The notes below the pieces were generated by a model, which saw only the letters and a program-made list of their open reading frames with translations, did no database searches and was not told where the DNA came from. DNA of 64,000 bases from Roseibium hamelinense. Its GTDB lineage: Bacteria; Pseudomonadota; Alphaproteobacteria; Rhizobiales; Stappiaceae. This document shows, one piece after another, positions 26,721-36,926 of the stretch. The number at the start of each line of letters is the position of its first letter. Position 1 is the stretch's first letter. Location of the stretch: contig NZ_VLLF01000003.1 in NCBI RefSeq assembly GCF_007830545.1, positions 124,001 to 188,000 on the forward strand. The letters are read 5' to 3'. A program made the translations under genes and the position numbers.

Positions 26721-26741
26721 CCGGCTTAAAACGGGCCGGAT

Positions 26742-27677
26742 TCAAGGCCCTGGACGGTCGGGTAGGGGAATGAACTCTTCTGCATCGCCCGGCACGGTGT
26801 CGAAGCGCCCGGTCCGCCAGTCTTCCTTGGCCTGCTCGATCCTCTCCTTGGACGAGGAGACGAAGTTCCACCAGATGTACCGTTTGCCGTCCATCGGTTC
26901 GCCGCCGAGAATCACGAAGCGTGCCGGGGCGTTTGACTGGTTCTCGATCACCAGATGATCGCCCGGCTTGAACACCATGAGCTGCGCCGGGTCGAAGTTT
27001 TGGCCTGCAATGGTGATCTGACCTGCAATCGTGTAGAGCCCGCGTTCTTCCCAGCCCGCATCCAGCGGCATCTTCGCCCCCGGGTCGAGCGTGACATCGG
27101 CATAAAACATGTCTGAGGCGGTTTTCACCGGCGCCTTGTGGCCGAACAGCTCGCCGGCGATCAGCTTTACCGAGGCCCCGCCATCGGCAAATTCCGGCTG
27201 CTCATCCGTGCCGTGATGCTGGAAGGAAGGATCGCTTTCTTCCAGATGTTTGGGCAAGGCCACCCAGCTTTGCAGTCCAAACAAAGGGCGTTTGGCGGTG
27301 AGCCTTTCGGGGCGTTCGCGCTCGGAATGAACAATGCCCTTGCCCGCACTCATCCAGTTCAAAGCGCCTGGTGCGATTGCGATTTCCGTGCCCAGACTGT
27401 CGCGGTGATACATCTCGCCTTCAAACAGGTAGGTCACGGTGGCGAGCCCGATATGCGGATGCGGGCGCACGTCAATGCCGCCACCAACCAGCAGCTCGGC
27501 CGGGCCCATCTGGTCGAAAAAGATGAAGGGTCCGACCATGCGTTTCTTGGCGGACGGCAGCGCACGGCGGACCGAAAACCCGCCAAGGTCCGACGTACGC
27601 GGCATGATGATGGTCTCAATCGGATCGCAGCTTGCAGCGTCGCCGGGGATCGGGTCAGGGCAGTTCAGCCAGCTCAT
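26742..27677 (-). CDS. Pirin family protein
   Basis: A 311-residue bicupin. The N-terminal cupin has GFSVRRALPSAKKRMVGPFIFFDQMGPA and the metal ligands RPHPHIGLATVTYLFEGE followed by HRDSLG. The C-terminal cupin has GLYTIAGQITIAG. Pirins act as quercetinase-like dioxygenases or redox co-regulators in the cytoplasm; which applies here is not visible. GGAG lies 6 bases before the ATG. Convergent with the membrane protein at 25848. Confidence 0.9.
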   Translation of the reverse strand: MSWLNCPDPIPGDAASCDPIETIIMPRTSDLGGFSVRRALPSAKKRMVGPFIFFDQMGPAELLVGGGIDVRPHPHIGLATVTYLFEGEMYHRDSLGTEIAIAPGALNWMSAGKGIVHSERERPERLTAKRPLFGLQSWVALPKHLEESDPSFQHHGTDEQPEFADGGASVKLIAGELFGHKAPVKTASDMFYADVTLDPGAKMPLDAGWEERGLYTIAGQITIAGQNFDPAQLMVFKPGDHLVIENQSNAPARFVILGGEPMDGKRYIWWNFVSSSKERIEQAKEDWRTGRFDTVPGDAEEFIPLPDRPGP

Positions 27678-27831
27678 GGGTCACTCCTCTCCATAAAAGC
27701 GCTTGCGTTTGTGCAAACCAGATAGGACCCGATGAGAGCAGATGTCTATTGAACAGTGTGTTTCGGTATTGCGCGCCGAAGCGATACAGGTATAACGCGC
27801 AGCCCACCCATGCGGCACTCAAGAGTTTTAG

Positions 27832-28359
27832 ATGAAACGCGTCATGATCACTGGCGGCCCCGGTTCCGGGAAGAGCACCCTCGCGCGCAGGCTGGGTGAG
27901 CAAACGGGCTTGCCGGTATTTCACATGGACATGATCCACTGGATGCCCGGCTGGCAGGAGCGCAGCAAGGACGAGAAGGACACGATGACCCGGCAGGTTC
28001 ACATGCAGGAACGCTGGATCTTCGAGGGCGGGCATTCCAGAACCTACGCCGAACGCATCGCGCGGGCGGACACTTTTGTTTGGCTGGATGTGCCGGTCGG
28101 CCTGCGCATGGCGCGGGTATTGCGGCGGTCCGTCCGATACTACGGACAGAATCGGCCGGATCTGCCCGAAGGTTGTCCTGAACGCTTCAATTGGCAGACC
28201 CTGCTGTTTTTGAAATTTATTTGGGACACGCGTCATACCGCGCGCGCCAAGCTTCAAGCGGTTCACGACGCACCGCCTGCGCATTTGACCGTCCACCGCC
28301 TCACGACGGTGCAGGAGGTGAACACCTTTTTGAAGAACGTTGGCACGAGAGCCGGCTAA
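27832..28359 (+). CDS. P-loop adenylate kinase-like protein
   Basis: A 175-residue protein with Walker A GGPGSGKST near the start, then PVFHMDMIHWMPGWQ and RADTFVWLDVP, a lid-like basic stretch (RMARVLRRSVRYYGQNR) and a final helix. This pattern is that of the small AAA or adenylate kinase-like topology-modulation proteins. It would phosphorylate a small nucleotide or act as an NTPase; no substrate is evident. It overlaps no gene and is divergent from pirin. Confidence 0.8.
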   Translation: MKRVMITGGPGSGKSTLARRLGEQTGLPVFHMDMIHWMPGWQERSKDEKDTMTRQVHMQERWIFEGGHSRTYAERIARADTFVWLDVPVGLRMARVLRRSVRYYGQNRPDLPEGCPERFNWQTLLFLKFIWDTRHTARAKLQAVHDAPPAHLTVHRLTTVQEVNTFLKNVGTRAG

Positions 28360-28405
28360 CTCCAGGGCGTCACCTGCGGACAGGCCGGGAACCGGGAGCT
28401 TTTGT

Positions 28406-29287
28406 TCACCCGAACATGACCCTGTTTTCTGCTACAATCCGGTTCAGGAAGTCCAGCGCCGCGGCGACGGGGCGCAAGGGCCGGGTGCTTTCGTGGCAGA
28501 CGGTCCAGTAGGCCCGTTCGACCCGGATGTCCGGCAAAACGGGAACCAGATCCGGCTCGGTCCGTGCAATGAAAGTGTGCAGGATGCCGATACCGGCCCC
28601 GGCCTTCACGGCTTCAGTTTGGCCGAGGGCCGAAGCTATCTCGAACCGCGCGGGCCAGGCCTTTGCAAAATCCTCGAAGTAGTTGAGGGCGGGTGCGTAG
28701 ATCAGGTCCTCAACGGCTCCGATCAGCCGGTGATTGCCAAGGTCTTTGTGAGTTTCCGGGACGCCGTTGCGGGACAGGTAGTCCTTTGAGGCGTAAAGCC
28801 CCAACGCATAGTCGACCAGTTTGCCGGCGATCAGACGGCCATGGTCAGGCCGTTCGACGGTGATCGCGATATCGGCTTCGCGCCGGGAGAGCGAAAACGA
28901 GCGCGGCACCGGCACCAGCTGAACGGTCAGGTCGGGGTGTTGCTCGGCAAGCGCGCCAAGCCTCGGGGCGAGAAAGGCAACACCGAACCCGTCCGGGGCG
29001 CCGATCCGCACCGTGCCTGACACGCCGACCTCCGTGTCCGCAAGATCGGCCTCTGCGGCCAGCATGTCCGCCTCGATCTGTTCTGCGCGGGCCAGAAACC
29101 GCACGCCTTTTTCGGTCAGCACGGAGCCAGATGTCGACCGGTCGAACAGTTTGGCCGACAGGTCGGTCTCCAGTGCGGTGAGCCGCCGCGCCACGGTGGC
29201 ATGGTTCAGCCCCAGCCGTTTACCCGCCGCCAGGATCTGACCCGAGCGCGCCACGGCAAGAAAGATGCGGATGTCGTCCCAGTTCAC
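28406..29287 (-). CDS. LysR family transcriptional regulator
   Basis: A 293-residue regulator. The N-terminal helix-turn-helix is NWDDIRIFLAVARSGQILAAGKRLGLNHATVARRLTALE and the effector domain starts at about residue 90. I start at GTG 29287 (N-W-D-D-I), where LysR proteins usually begin; the ATG at 29353 would add 22 unlikely residues. It is divergent from mmsA at 29437, whose promoter it may control, a common LysR arrangement. The ligand is unknown. Confidence 0.85.
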   Translation of the reverse strand: MNWDDIRIFLAVARSGQILAAGKRLGLNHATVARRLTALETDLSAKLFDRSTSGSVLTEKGVRFLARAEQIEADMLAAEADLADTEVGVSGTVRIGAPDGFGVAFLAPRLGALAEQHPDLTVQLVPVPRSFSLSRREADIAITVERPDHGRLIAGKLVDYALGLYASKDYLSRNGVPETHKDLGNHRLIGAVEDLIYAPALNYFEDFAKAWPARFEIASALGQTEAVKAGAGIGILHTFIARTEPDLVPVLPDIRVERAYWTVCHESTRPLRPVAAALDFLNRIVAENRVMFG

Positions 29288-29436
29288 GTTCTTGACTTCA
29301 AAAAATGCACAACGGATGCGGATTATTGAGCCTTGTATAGCGCAAAAATGCAAGGCAAAAAAGATCCATGAAACTGGCGTAAAGTGTAGGCCAAGCGGCC
29401 TTTTGAAACCGCGCGAGGCTTTTGGGAGAAGCGACC

Positions 29437-30936
<1,500 letters not shown>

Positions 30937-30978
30937 GTCTTCTCTGCAAAGGGAGATTTGCAAGTCAAGCACAACTAG

Positions 30979-31010
30979 GCGGCGCCGGACCTGTTTCGGC
31001 GCCGCTTTTA
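30979..31010 (+). terminator. Intrinsic terminator after mmsA
   Basis: A 9-bp GC stem (GCGGCGCCG / CGGCGCCGC) with a 9-base loop, followed by TTTTA, 43 bases past the mmsA stop codon. Confidence 0.85.
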
Positions 31011-31104
31011 TGTCTGCCGGGTGCGATTGTTACAGAAGTTTCACGACGGGGGGGGCTCACAGCCACCTATATGTGCTCTGTCAAACCATGGGAGTGGACA
31101 AGCA

Positions 31105-31503
31105 ATGCTGAACAAACAGGCGGTCAAAACCCTTTTTGGAAACTTGGAAACGGGTCACGGAGATGTCTTTTTCGCTGAAGTCCGGGACGATGTCGACTGG
31201 ACGGTGATGGGCACACATCCGCTTGCCGGACACTACCGCTCCAAGGCGGATTTTCATGCCCACACCTTTGCGCGCCTGGACAAGGTGCTGAAGGAGGGGA
31301 CGCATCTTGCCGTTGTCGACGTTTTTGTGGACGGAAATGTTGCGATCGTCGAAATGCGCGGCACGTCTACCGCCAACAACGGCAAACCCTTCGACAATCG
31401 TTACTGCTGGGTCTTCACGTTCGACACCGACAACAAGATCAAGAAAGTGCGGGCATATCTGGACTCTGCGCTCGTTGCCCAGCTGCTCGCTGAAAACGAG
31501 TAA
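31105..31503 (+). CDS. NTF2-like (SnoaL/ketosteroid isomerase-type) protein
   Basis: A 132-residue single-domain protein with the NTF2-like plan: TGHGDVFFAEVRDDVDWTVMGTHPLAGHYRSKADF, followed by strands DVFVDGNVAIVEMRG and NRYCWVFTFDTDNKIKKVRAYLDS. It resembles the SnoaL-like domains of unknown function that are often called ketosteroid isomerase-related. The ATG at 31105 gives the expected start of the fold; in-frame upstream codons look unrelated. Confidence 0.75.
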   Translation: MLNKQAVKTLFGNLETGHGDVFFAEVRDDVDWTVMGTHPLAGHYRSKADFHAHTFARLDKVLKEGTHLAVVDVFVDGNVAIVEMRGTSTANNGKPFDNRYCWVFTFDTDNKIKKVRAYLDSALVAQLLAENE

Positions 31504-31548
31504 TCGGCAGCGCCCGGCCCGCTTGAACATCAACCCATGTGAGATTGG

Positions 31549-34095
31549 TCAGGCGGGTTCTTTTTTTGGTGCCCACTCCGGATCCGACAGCGGTTCGGCC
31601 GCCTGTGTATCCCGTGCTCTGGCCTGCGCCGATTCCGAAGAGCCCTCCGGCGGATAGTCCAGCGTTCCGTCCAGCGCCTTCATCCGGTCCGGCGTCAGGC
31701 GCGGGAAAGGAAGGGTCCCTGACCGCCGCCAGGCGGCGACTTCCTCGTCCGCCCGGGCCGAGAGGTCTTCATTGAGCCCGTCGTCCTGCGCCATGTATAG
31801 TGTTTGCGAGGGGAAGGCGAACCCGGTGCCGGAGGCCTCAATAATGGCCTTTATCCGAAGGAAAACGTCCTCCCTGATGGCATGAAACTCGTTCCAGTCA
31901 TTTGTCAGGGCATAAACACGGACGGCGATGTCCAACGAAGAGTCTCCGTAGTTGGAAAACCGCACCCTGATGGTCTCGTTGTCGATCTTCGGGTGGGCAT
32001 GCAGCATTTCCCGTAAGCGGACCAGCACGAAACGCAGTTGGTCGTCGCTGGTTTCATAGCGTAGGCCGATGGTGGTCTTGATCAGCATCTTGTCGCAGCG
32101 GGCCCAATTGATCAGCTCCATATCGACGAATTTCGCGTTCGGCACCGAGACCAGCGCCCGGTCGAGGCCACGGATCTGGGTCGAGCGGATCCCGACATCT
32201 TCCACTGTCCCGCTGGTGTCCCCGAAAGTGCAGAAATCGCCGACGCGCACGGGCTTGTCGGTGAACAGGATCAGGCCGCTGATCAGGTTTTCAAGCGTTG
32301 GGCGGATCGCAAGCGCAACCGCCAAACCGCCCACGCCAAGGCCGGCCAAAAGCGGCACGATGTCGACGCCGAGACGCTCCAGCCCGAACACGGCAACACC
32401 GACGCTCGCAATCACGGCCAAAATGCCGGACAGGAGCCGGATCAGGCTGGTATCGAATCCCCGCCCGGACATGGTCGGCGAGGCGAGGATCGTCGTTCCA
32501 ACAGCGTTGAACAGCCGCCAGACCGCCCACACATAAAATGCGAGCTCGAGAACTCCGGCCCCGAATAACAAGTAGCTTAGTTCAATGCCGGTGAAGTTGA
32601 TGTCATTGTCGACAAAGCCCGTTGCCAAGTGAACAAAATAAGCGGCCAGCAGCGGCGCTGTGATGGCGACCCAGGATGTGATCAGGCCCGGGAACCGGAG
32701 GGCCGCGCCATCGACAATCTTGAACACCACCCAGCATGCCGCCGCCAGGACAATGAGGGTCAGAACCAGACCCAGCCACTGCCACAGGGTCTGGCCGGAC
32801 ACCAGCACGCTGAGAAACCCAGGCAGCCTTTCAACGATCTCGCCGAGCACATGCGTGCTGGGAACAAGATAGCCAGGGGTGGAGATGTAAAACTCATAAA
32901 AGCCGGGCGTTGCATTGGACGAGCGGAAATCGGCAAGTGTGAGCGTGCTATCCGTCCGATAGGGCAGATCCTTGAGCGCGTCATAGCTTTCAAGCAAGAT
33001 CTCGACCGAGGCGCTGTCGAACAGAAAGTTCCCGGCATTGGGGCCGGATTGCAGGCGTTCGATCTCGATCCGGGTGCCGGGAAGCCGCCAACGGTAAGCC
33101 TGCTCCGGTGCCAGGCCGGAAAGATCGGCTGCGTCAGGGATTGCATCCAGCCGCGGTAGGGGCATGCGGTCGAGGATTTCTTTCAGCAAGAGTGCAGATT
33201 CGGTGCCGGTGTCCCGGCGCAGAACGTCCGGGATTTCCGACAGGTCGAACACGGATGTTGCCTGCAGAAGGTGATCGTCGGCGTCCATTTGCAATTCGCG
33301 CGCTTTTTGCAGGCTGATTGCCGGGGGCACGGCATCAAGGGCGGCCTCCGCGCGCGTTGCAATTGCGTAGGCCGCATTCATGTTGAACATGAAGGCTTCC
33401 AGCGTGTCGCGCGGACTGGTGGTGCGCACGCCGCGCAGCCGGTTTGCGATCAGATCCTCGGTTATGCCGTGAATGTCCGGTTTGAGACTGTATTCCTGAT
33501 AGGCATCTTGCGCTCCGTCCAGCCTCGGCAATTCGCGGGAGCGGCGGTAATCGAGCTCCAGTTCTTCGATTGTGATCGGATCGAATTTGAAGTCCCCGGC
33601 ATCCCGTCCCGCCTCGATCCTCGTCATCCGCAGGTCTGTGCCAGGCACTGTCCACGATGTCAGGCCTGTGGCCGCAACATCGGCCTGGTTCGGTATGGTG
33701 TCAAACGGCGGCAAGACGGTTCTGGCCAGGATCTCGCGGGCCAGAAGCAGCCGCTCGATCTGCTCAGACGTGGAAGAGGCATAAGGCGTGTCTTCGAAAT
33801 TGAAGCTTTCGACGGCCGCCCGTAGATACAGTTTTTGTTCACGAATGGGCGCTTTGACACGCCAGAGTGCGATTAAGGCGTCCGTGTTGCGCAGGAAACT
33901 CTGCAGGGAGTCGCGGGGGCTGGCATTTTGGGCAGGCTGCAAAGGTGACGGCGGCTGGCTGGTCTGCAACGGCTGCGCCAATACCTGAATTGTGCTTGCC
34001 AAGACAAGCAAAACGCTGACGATGACCCACGCACGTGTTGCCAGAGTTGCAAGATGAAGCACACGCTGACTGTTAGACTTGCCGTTTTCAGGCAT
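31549..34095 (-). CDS. MscS-type mechanosensitive channel with a long periplasmic N-terminus
   Basis: An 848-residue inner membrane protein. A signal-like hydrophobic segment (AWVIVSVLLVLASTIQVLA) leads into a long, mostly alpha-helical periplasmic part (about 50-400), then several membrane helices from about residue 430 and the MscS pore-lining and beta domain: PTLENLISGLILFTDKPVRVGD, TVEDVGIRSTQIRGLDRALVSVPN, and the C-terminal alpha/beta part. It would open under membrane tension. GGGAGA precedes the ATG at 34095. The length and N-terminal domain place it in the MscK/YbiO-like large subfamily rather than with the 286-residue MscS. The repeat at 34170-34219 lies just upstream. Confidence 0.9.
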   Translation of the reverse strand: MPENGKSNSQRVLHLATLATRAWVIVSVLLVLASTIQVLAQPLQTSQPPSPLQPAQNASPRDSLQSFLRNTDALIALWRVKAPIREQKLYLRAAVESFNFEDTPYASSTSEQIERLLLAREILARTVLPPFDTIPNQADVAATGLTSWTVPGTDLRMTRIEAGRDAGDFKFDPITIEELELDYRRSRELPRLDGAQDAYQEYSLKPDIHGITEDLIANRLRGVRTTSPRDTLEAFMFNMNAAYAIATRAEAALDAVPPAISLQKARELQMDADDHLLQATSVFDLSEIPDVLRRDTGTESALLLKEILDRMPLPRLDAIPDAADLSGLAPEQAYRWRLPGTRIEIERLQSGPNAGNFLFDSASVEILLESYDALKDLPYRTDSTLTLADFRSSNATPGFYEFYISTPGYLVPSTHVLGEIVERLPGFLSVLVSGQTLWQWLGLVLTLIVLAAACWVVFKIVDGAALRFPGLITSWVAITAPLLAAYFVHLATGFVDNDINFTGIELSYLLFGAGVLELAFYVWAVWRLFNAVGTTILASPTMSGRGFDTSLIRLLSGILAVIASVGVAVFGLERLGVDIVPLLAGLGVGGLAVALAIRPTLENLISGLILFTDKPVRVGDFCTFGDTSGTVEDVGIRSTQIRGLDRALVSVPNAKFVDMELINWARCDKMLIKTTIGLRYETSDDQLRFVLVRLREMLHAHPKIDNETIRVRFSNYGDSSLDIAVRVYALTNDWNEFHAIREDVFLRIKAIIEASGTGFAFPSQTLYMAQDDGLNEDLSARADEEVAAWRRSGTLPFPRLTPDRMKALDGTLDYPPEGSSESAQARARDTQAAEPLSDPEWAPKKEPA

Positions 34096-34169
34096 GCCCG
34101 CTCTCCCTGACTAAAACTATCCCTTCGGAAGGTTTAGACGCAGGAGCGTTAAAATCGTGTTGCGGATTC

Positions 34170-34219
34170 AATCAGAAGGAGAAAAATCAAGATTTTTCTC
34201 AAAAATTCTCCTTCTGATT
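34170..34219. repeat. Nested inverted repeats between two minus-strand genes
   Basis: A perfect 14-bp outer stem (AATCAGAAGGAGAA / TTCTCCTTCTGATT) encloses a second perfect stem (GAAAAATC AA GATTTTTC, 34181-34198). The alternative pairings can exclude each other. It lies between the stop of the 105-residue gene and the start of the channel gene; a T-run follows it only on the plus strand. Confidence 0.8.
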
Positions 34220-34230
34220 GTTTTTGACCG

Positions 34231-34548
34231 TCAGGCCGCTTTGCGCGCGGTCATGACCGTTCGGTCGGGCGTGTAGTGCCCCATGGTGATCAAACCGTCG
34301 ATTTCGGCCATGATCGCCTTGAACCCGGGATCGTGAACCACACGTTTTGCGGCTGCTTTGGCACAGGACAGGTCGCGCCATGACACGATATCCGCGAATG
34401 TTCCGCTTCCCTCGGCATCTTCATATGCGGTCCAGCTCAAGAAACCGTCATAGTGTTTGACGCAATCCTGGGCGGCGCGGCGGGCCTTGCAAGCATCTTC
34501 AGGGTTTTTCACTTTGAAAACCACCAGTTCAAGGCAGTGTCCGCTCAT
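34231..34548 (-). CDS. ABM-like (antibiotic monooxygenase fold) small protein
   Basis: A 105-residue cytoplasmic protein with ELVVFKVKNPEDACKARRAAQDCVKHYDGFLSWTAYEDAEG and FADIVSWRDLSCAKAAA. The ferredoxin-like alpha-beta pattern and length match the ABM or EthD-type dimeric barrel families, whose roles vary. GGAGA lies 5 bases before ATG 34548; an ATG at 34560 adds four residues. Function not known. Confidence 0.6.
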   Translation of the reverse strand: MSGHCLELVVFKVKNPEDACKARRAAQDCVKHYDGFLSWTAYEDAEGSGTFADIVSWRDLSCAKAAAKRVVHDPGFKAIMAEIDGLITMGHYTPDRTVMTARKAA

Positions 34549-34648
34549 GTCCATCTCCATATCTTAGAACGCGATGATCCCTTTATGCCAAAGGCCTGCT
34601 GCCAGCTTGCTGTCAGGAGTGATGTCTGTGCGGATCGGAGCTGAAGGC

Positions 34649-34676
34649 AAAAAAAAAAGCCGGTGGGCCGGCTTTA
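34649..34676 (-). terminator. Orphan intrinsic terminator on the minus strand
   Basis: Stem AAGCCGG / CCGGCTT with a TGGG loop (34657-34674), followed on the minus strand by an uninterrupted run of ten T. This is one of the strongest terminators in the window, but the nearest minus-strand protein gene upstream of it is not clear. Confidence 0.85.
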
Positions 34677-34679
34677 AGT

Positions 34680-35042
34680 TGTTAGCGGGTATGAAGGTGC
34701 AAAACGCACCAGCCTTGTCTGAAACATATGCGCCGGCGGATTGCCGAACTTTGAAAATAGCCCCAAGGACATCGTAAAAAATTGCTTGGTTGTATATGAT
34801 CATGATGAGCACGTTCCTGTAGCAATTTCACCCCTCTATCTTCAGGGGATGTGCACTGCAGCTCAAAAAAGTCGCCGCATTTGAACAGGGGTGCCCGTTT
34901 GTGAGCAGAGGCTCTGCGGCCAACGCGCATTGGACTGCGGTCATACGTTGCACACAAATCGGCCAGCTTAATCTGGCAAACACGGCCCGAACCGGATAAA
35001 CGGAATTAGCAAAGCACCTAAGTGTGCCAGGGAAAAGAGACA
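34680..35042. other. Intergenic region upstream of cydD, possible small RNA on the minus strand
   Basis: No convincing protein gene on either strand. A minus-strand frame from GTG 34812 or ATG 34803 runs straight through the terminator and is probably not real. Because a strong terminator at 34649-34676 needs a transcript, an sRNA starting somewhere between 34700 and 34960 is possible. A short CCCCT / AGGGG hairpin is near 34840. The cydD promoter should lie near 34960-35020. Confidence 0.4.
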
Positions 35043-36926
35043 GTGCGGATTGCCCGGCGGGTCATCGCGGCCGGCAGGCACCGGGGGAGACGGATCAAGT
35101 TGGTTGAGTTGACCGCCGACGATCGTGGTCAAGGGGCTCTTGAGGGGGCGGCGGAAGAAGCGCGGACACGCAAGCCGGCGCCAGCGGATCTTCTGCTGGG
35201 CAACGAGCGTGCCGCCCTGTCGCGCGCCGGGCTCCTGCTGTGCCTGTCCGATTTGTTATGGATCGGCCAGGCCGCGCTTCTGGCCTTTTGCGCAGCCTCC
35301 ATGCTCTCCGCCTTCATGGCCGAAGACACCGCCGTCCTGCCACTGCTGTTTCTCGCGGCTAGTGCGTTCGCTTTTGTCCTCATCGGAGGTGCGCGCGCTT
35401 TATGTCAACATAAGGCCGGACAGATGGCCCGCAGGGTCGCTGCCACGGTCAAGATACGCAAGCGCGGCGAGTTTTTGGCATCCATCGCCCGGGTTTCGCC
35501 GGCGTCCGGCATGCCGGGCAGCGGACAGATGGCCGCTTATCTGAGCGAACAGATTGATGCACTCGGTCCCTATCTCACGCATTTCATGCCGCAGCAGCAA
35601 CGGTTGAAGATCGTTCCGCTTGCCATAGTGCTAACCGTCCTGCCGATCAGCTGGCTGGCATCGCTCATTTTGATGGTTACCGGACCGGTCATCCCTCTGT
35701 TCATGGCCTTGGTGGGCATGCGCGCAAAGGCGGCCAGCGAGGCGCAGCAGGAAGAACTGGCGCGCATGAGCGGTATGCTGCTCGACCGGCTGCGCGGTCT
35801 GGTCACGCTGCGTCTCTTCGGGGCTCTCAGCAACACGGAACGCGACATAGAAACAGCCGGGGAGCGGTTCCGGAACGGGACCATGAATGTCCTGAAAATC
35901 GCGTTTTTGTCTTCCACGGTGCTGGAGCTGTTCAGTGCACTTGGGATTGCATTTGTTGCGGTCTATGTCGGTTTTTCGCTGCTGGGCGATCTGTCTGCCG
36001 GAACGTGGTGGGGGGCGCTTAGCTTCGGGCCAGGCCTGTTCATATTGTTGTTGGCACCTGAATTTTTTGCACCCTTAAGGGCCTATGCCGCCGCCTATCA
36101 CGACCGGGCCGCCGGACTGGCAGCGCTTAGCAAGCTCGACGCGCTTGACCGGTCCTTGACGGAAATGGCCGCTGTAAACCGCTCGGACACAGCCGTTCGA
36201 GGCACGGACCCGGCCGCAGTTCAACGGCCCGGTCTTGCGCAGACAGCTCCGGTATTGCGTCAGGCGCCACTGATTGACATCTCGCGGCTGCAAGTCGGCG
36301 CGCAATCGGCCCGGCGTCTGGCCTCGGTCACATTCACTGCCCGAGCCGGCGAGGCGGTTATTTTGCGCGGCCGCAGCGGATCCGGCAAAACCACGCTGAT
36401 CGACTGCCTCTTGGGGTTTGTTGATGCCGATGGGGGGCATATCCTGATCAACGGGTTTCCACTCAGCGATTTCGACCCTGCGGGCTGGCGCCGGTCCGTT
36501 GCCTGGATCGGACAAAGCCCTGCGCTTTTCCATGGCAGCATCAGGTCCAACCTTGAGCTGGCCAACGAGACTGCAAGCGGCGCGGATCTGGAAAACGCAC
36601 TTGCCCTTGCAGGTGCCTCCGGGTTTGTCAGCCGATTGCCCAAGGGCTTGAACACGGTCATCGGAGAAGAAGGCTTCGGTTTGTCGGTCGGCGAAGGCCG
36701 CCGGCTCGCCCTCGCACGCGCCGCCTTGCGCACAGATGCGCCCGTCTTGCTTGCCGACGAGCCGACCGCAGGGCTGGATGACGACACGGCGCAGGATGTT
36801 ATTGCCGGGCTTGAGCGGCTGGCTGAGGGGCGCACCGTTTTGCTGGCAACCCACGACCCTCGAGTCTTGCGGTTGTCCTGGCGGCAGATCGAATTGACGG
36901 CTGGCGCCCGGGAGGCATCGGCATGA
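35043..36926 (+). CDS. cydD: Thiol reductant ABC exporter subunit CydD
   Basis: One half of the CydDC ABC exporter, which sends glutathione and cysteine to the periplasm and is needed for cytochrome bd assembly. The membrane domain runs from about residue 55 to 320; the ATPase part has Walker A GRSGSGKTT, signature LSVGEGRRLALAR, and Walker B VLLADEPTAGLDDDTA. About 627 residues. The start is uncertain: GTG 35043 sits after GGGAAAAGAGA, GTG 35022 and a TTG at 35100 are also in frame. The stop overlaps the cydC ATG (ATGA), so the two are translationally coupled. Confidence 0.9.
   Translation: MRIARRVIAAGRHRGRRIKLVELTADDRGQGALEGAAEEARTRKPAPADLLLGNERAALSRAGLLLCLSDLLWIGQAALLAFCAASMLSAFMAEDTAVLPLLFLAASAFAFVLIGGARALCQHKAGQMARRVAATVKIRKRGEFLASIARVSPASGMPGSGQMAAYLSEQIDALGPYLTHFMPQQQRLKIVPLAIVLTVLPISWLASLILMVTGPVIPLFMALVGMRAKAASEAQQEELARMSGMLLDRLRGLVTLRLFGALSNTERDIETAGERFRNGTMNVLKIAFLSSTVLELFSALGIAFVAVYVGFSLLGDLSAGTWWGALSFGPGLFILLLAPEFFAPLRAYAAAYHDRAAGLAALSKLDALDRSLTEMAAVNRSDTAVRGTDPAAVQRPGLAQTAPVLRQAPLIDISRLQVGAQSARRLASVTFTARAGEAVILRGRSGSGKTTLIDCLLGFVDADGGHILINGFPLSDFDPAGWRRSVAWIGQSPALFHGSIRSNLELANETASGADLENALALAGASGFVSRLPKGLNTVIGEEGFGLSVGEGRRLALARAALRTDAPVLLADEPTAGLDDDTAQDVIAGLERLAEGRTVLLATHDPRVLRLSWRQIELTAGAREASA

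Noticed and set aside
34564-34812. 82-codon minus-strand frame beginning near GTG 34812
   Set aside because: The frame runs through the strong terminator at 34649-34676, so the transcript would end before its stop codon.
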